A stretch of 6,910 nucleotides of DNA from Pelagibacteraceae bacterium TMED13 (GTDB taxonomy: Bacteria > Pseudomonadota > Alphaproteobacteria > Methylaequorales > Methylaequoraceae): positions 1-6,910 of the forward strand of contig NHBS01000047.1 in the NCBI GenBank assembly GCA_002167825.1. The letters run 5' to 3'. The position numbers and the translations under genes are program-made. Of the stretch, positions 6,108-6,910 are shown one piece after another. Below the pieces are notes generated by a model that worked only from the letters and a program-made list of their open reading frames with translations, did no database searches and was not told the origin of the DNA. Position 1 is the first letter of the stretch. Each line of letters opens with the position of its first letter.

Positions 6108-6646
6108 CAATATAAAAAATCATTCCAACTTTGATGCAAAAAATTTGGTGGGAATAATCTTCCAATTTCTTTTAATTCATAATTATTTGGAGTGTATGGG
6201 TTTGAGGTCAATGAAAAACTCGTTTTGGCAAGTAGCTTATTTCCTTTAGTAGTATTGCATCTCCTACAGCATGTAACCACGTTATCCCAAGTTGTTTGTC
6301 CACCTCTTGATTTTGGTAAAACATGGTCAAATGTTAAATCTTCAACTTTGAAACTTGTGTGACAATATTGGCATAAAAATTTGTCTCGTAAGAATACATT
6401 AAATCTCGTAAAAGCTGCTTTCTCAGGAAGAGAGATATAATCTTTTAATGAAATTACACTTGGGAGTTTGAATTTTGTTGAAGGTGATCTTACATATTTA
6501 TCGTATTCGGAAACTACATTTACTCTTTCTAAAAACACTGCTTTAAGTGCATCCTTCCAAGACCAGGTGGATAAAGGGTAGTAACTCAAAGGCTGATAAT
6601 CAGCGTTTAGTACGAGTGCTGGACAACTATTTGAAGATAAATTCAT
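6086..6646 (-). CDS. HNH endonuclease-domain protein
   Basis: The 186-residue protein belongs to the HNH nuclease group widespread as a stand-alone gene in alphaproteobacteria. The N-terminal region (about 8-75: PALVLNADYQPLSYYPLS, then KDALKAVFLERVNVVSEYD) is typical of this family, whose cellular role is not established to my knowledge. The nuclease core has zinc ligands C92xxC95 and C127xxC130, the catalytic DH pair in FDHVLPKSRGG (D107, H108), N122 in WDNVV, and NTTKGNK (131-137). All core residues are intact, so it should bind metal and cut or nick nucleic acid. No methyltransferase or other restriction partner adjoins it, so it is not an obvious restriction enzyme. The ATG at 6646 has the only strong Shine-Dalgarno in the window. 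The gene follows the hydrolase gene by 42 bases on the same strand. Confidence 0.92.
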   Translation of the reverse strand: MNLSSNSCPALVLNADYQPLSYYPLSTWSWKDALKAVFLERVNVVSEYDKYVRSPSTKFKLPSVISLKDYISLPEKAAFTRFNVFLRDKFLCQYCHTSFKVEDLTFDHVLPKSRGGQTTWDNVVTCCRRCNTTKGNKLLAKTSFSLTSNPYTPNNYELKEIGRLFPPNFLHQSWNDFLYWDSELEP

Positions 6647-6651
6647 AATGA

Positions 6652-6657
6652 CTTCCT
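6652..6657 (-). promoter_or_regulatory. Shine-Dalgarno site of the HNH gene
   Basis: AGGAAG on the minus strand lies 5 bases before the ATG at 6646, a good match to the ribosome-binding consensus, and it settles that start. It is notable because the other genes have weak or no such sites. It would only be present in the mRNA if transcription begins upstream of about 6657, for example by read-through from the hydrolase gene. Confidence 0.7.
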
Positions 6658-6687
6658 ATTGTAATAATATTGCAAGTTTATTACAAT
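6658..6687. repeat. Perfect 10-base inverted repeat with embedded symmetric promoter hexamers
   Basis: ATTGTAATAA (6658-6667) and TTATTACAAT (6678-6687) are perfect inverted copies separated by 10 bases, and the spacer itself contains the palindrome TTGCAA (6670-6675). On the minus strand this reads TTGTAA-17-TACAAT (6686-6658), a plausible sigma70 promoter for the HNH gene. By symmetry the same promoter also reads on the plus strand (6659-6687), towards the hydrolase gene antisense. Each arm has one G-C pair and there is no following T run, so an intrinsic terminator is unlikely. It may be a repressor operator, a promoter, or both. Confidence 0.5.
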
Positions 6688-6688
6688 T

Positions 6689-6910
6689 TTAAATATTAAA
6701 TGTTTTTTTTATGAATTCTAAACCATATTCCAGACCATCTTCATCAATTCCATGACCTAAAAAATCTTTTATTTTATGATCTACATCGAAACTAAGGGAC
6801 TTCAGTTTTTTGTATGCATTAATAGTTTGTTCAAATGGTATTACATCGTCATTTTTGCCGTGATATAATCGAATCGGGGGCTTACTTTTAATATTAAGAT
6901 TAAAATCATC
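6689..6910 (-). CDS. Alpha/beta-hydrolase, phospholipase/carboxylesterase type, C-terminal part (cut by window edge)
   Basis: The last 73 residues of an alpha/beta-hydrolase are present; the rest lies beyond the right edge. The segment PPIRLYHGKNDDVIPFEQTINAY has the HGxxD-x-VIP pattern that places the catalytic aspartate (residue 21 of the visible part) after strand 7. FLGHGIDEDGLEYGLEFI carries the catalytic histidine (residue 53) in the GHGI motif typical of the small carboxylesterase/phospholipase family (about 200-230 residues in full). The nucleophile serine is outside the window. Such enzymes cleave short-chain or lysophospholipid esters in the cytoplasm; the natural substrate cannot be inferred here. 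The stop at 6689 is followed after 42 bases by the HNH start on the same strand, so the two could share a transcript unless the inverted repeat between them intervenes. Confidence 0.87.
   Translation of the reverse strand, partial: DDFNLNIKSKPPIRLYHGKNDDVIPFEQTINAYKKLKSLSFDVDHKIKDFLGHGIDEDGLEYGLEFIKKTFNI

Noticed and set aside
6086..6646. Homing endonuclease or mobile intron origin for the HNH gene
   Set aside because: The protein has the family-typical N-terminal region, sits in a normal gene gap and has no flanking repeats or intron-like sequence.
6658..6687. Intrinsic terminator for the hydrolase gene
   Set aside because: The stem has a single G-C pair and is followed by AGGAAG rather than a T run.

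Overview
The window is AT-rich bacterial DNA (well under one third G+C by eye) with almost no non-coding space: ten protein genes, two of them cut by the window ends, and one intergenic region of 289 bases. No rRNA, tRNA, CRISPR array, transposase or phage gene was seen. The HNH protein, the YqaA-type membrane protein, DsbB and a di-iron Coq7 hydroxylase together look alphaproteobacterial. Low G+C, minimal spacing and mostly absent Shine-Dalgarno sequences suggest a streamlined marine lineage such as Pelagibacterales (SAR11). This assignment is inference from protein style and composition, not a database result.

Bases 1-2738, minus strand: a GDP-sugar operon read manC > fcl > gmd. The genes overlap or lie 4 bases apart. 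Together they turn mannose-1-phosphate plus GTP into GDP-mannose, then GDP-4-keto-6-deoxymannose, then GDP-L-fucose, a donor for surface polysaccharide. gmd runs off the left edge.

Bases 2739-3027: very AT-rich divergent control region. A good sigma70-like promoter (TTGGAT-17-TATAAT) sits only 9 bases before the rightward glycosyltransferase-like gene and predicts a leaderless or nearly leaderless transcript.

Bases 3028-5106: a small GT-A-like glycosyltransferase, a YqaA/DedA-family membrane protein, and an antisense FkbM-type SAM methyltransferase. The methyltransferase is wedged between yqaA (1 base between stop codons) and dsbB (start regions overlapping if its TTG start is used).

Bases 5092-6910: core functions. 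dsbB (periplasmic disulfide formation, reducing quinone) overlaps coq7 (ubiquinone biosynthesis). Facing them are an HNH nuclease gene and, upstream of it, the C-terminal end of an alpha/beta-hydrolase (carboxylesterase/phospholipase type). The 42-base gap before the HNH gene holds a perfect 10-base inverted repeat whose arms contain matching promoter-like hexamers on both strands.

The window appears to be the edge between a variable cell-surface glycan region (left) and conserved housekeeping genes (right), with the FkbM gene as an accessory insertion among the latter. No clearly new multi-gene system is visible. The most interesting items are the symmetric promoter/dyad before the HNH gene, the leaderless promoter before the glycosyltransferase, and the tightly packed FkbM insertion with a short tetranucleotide repeat.
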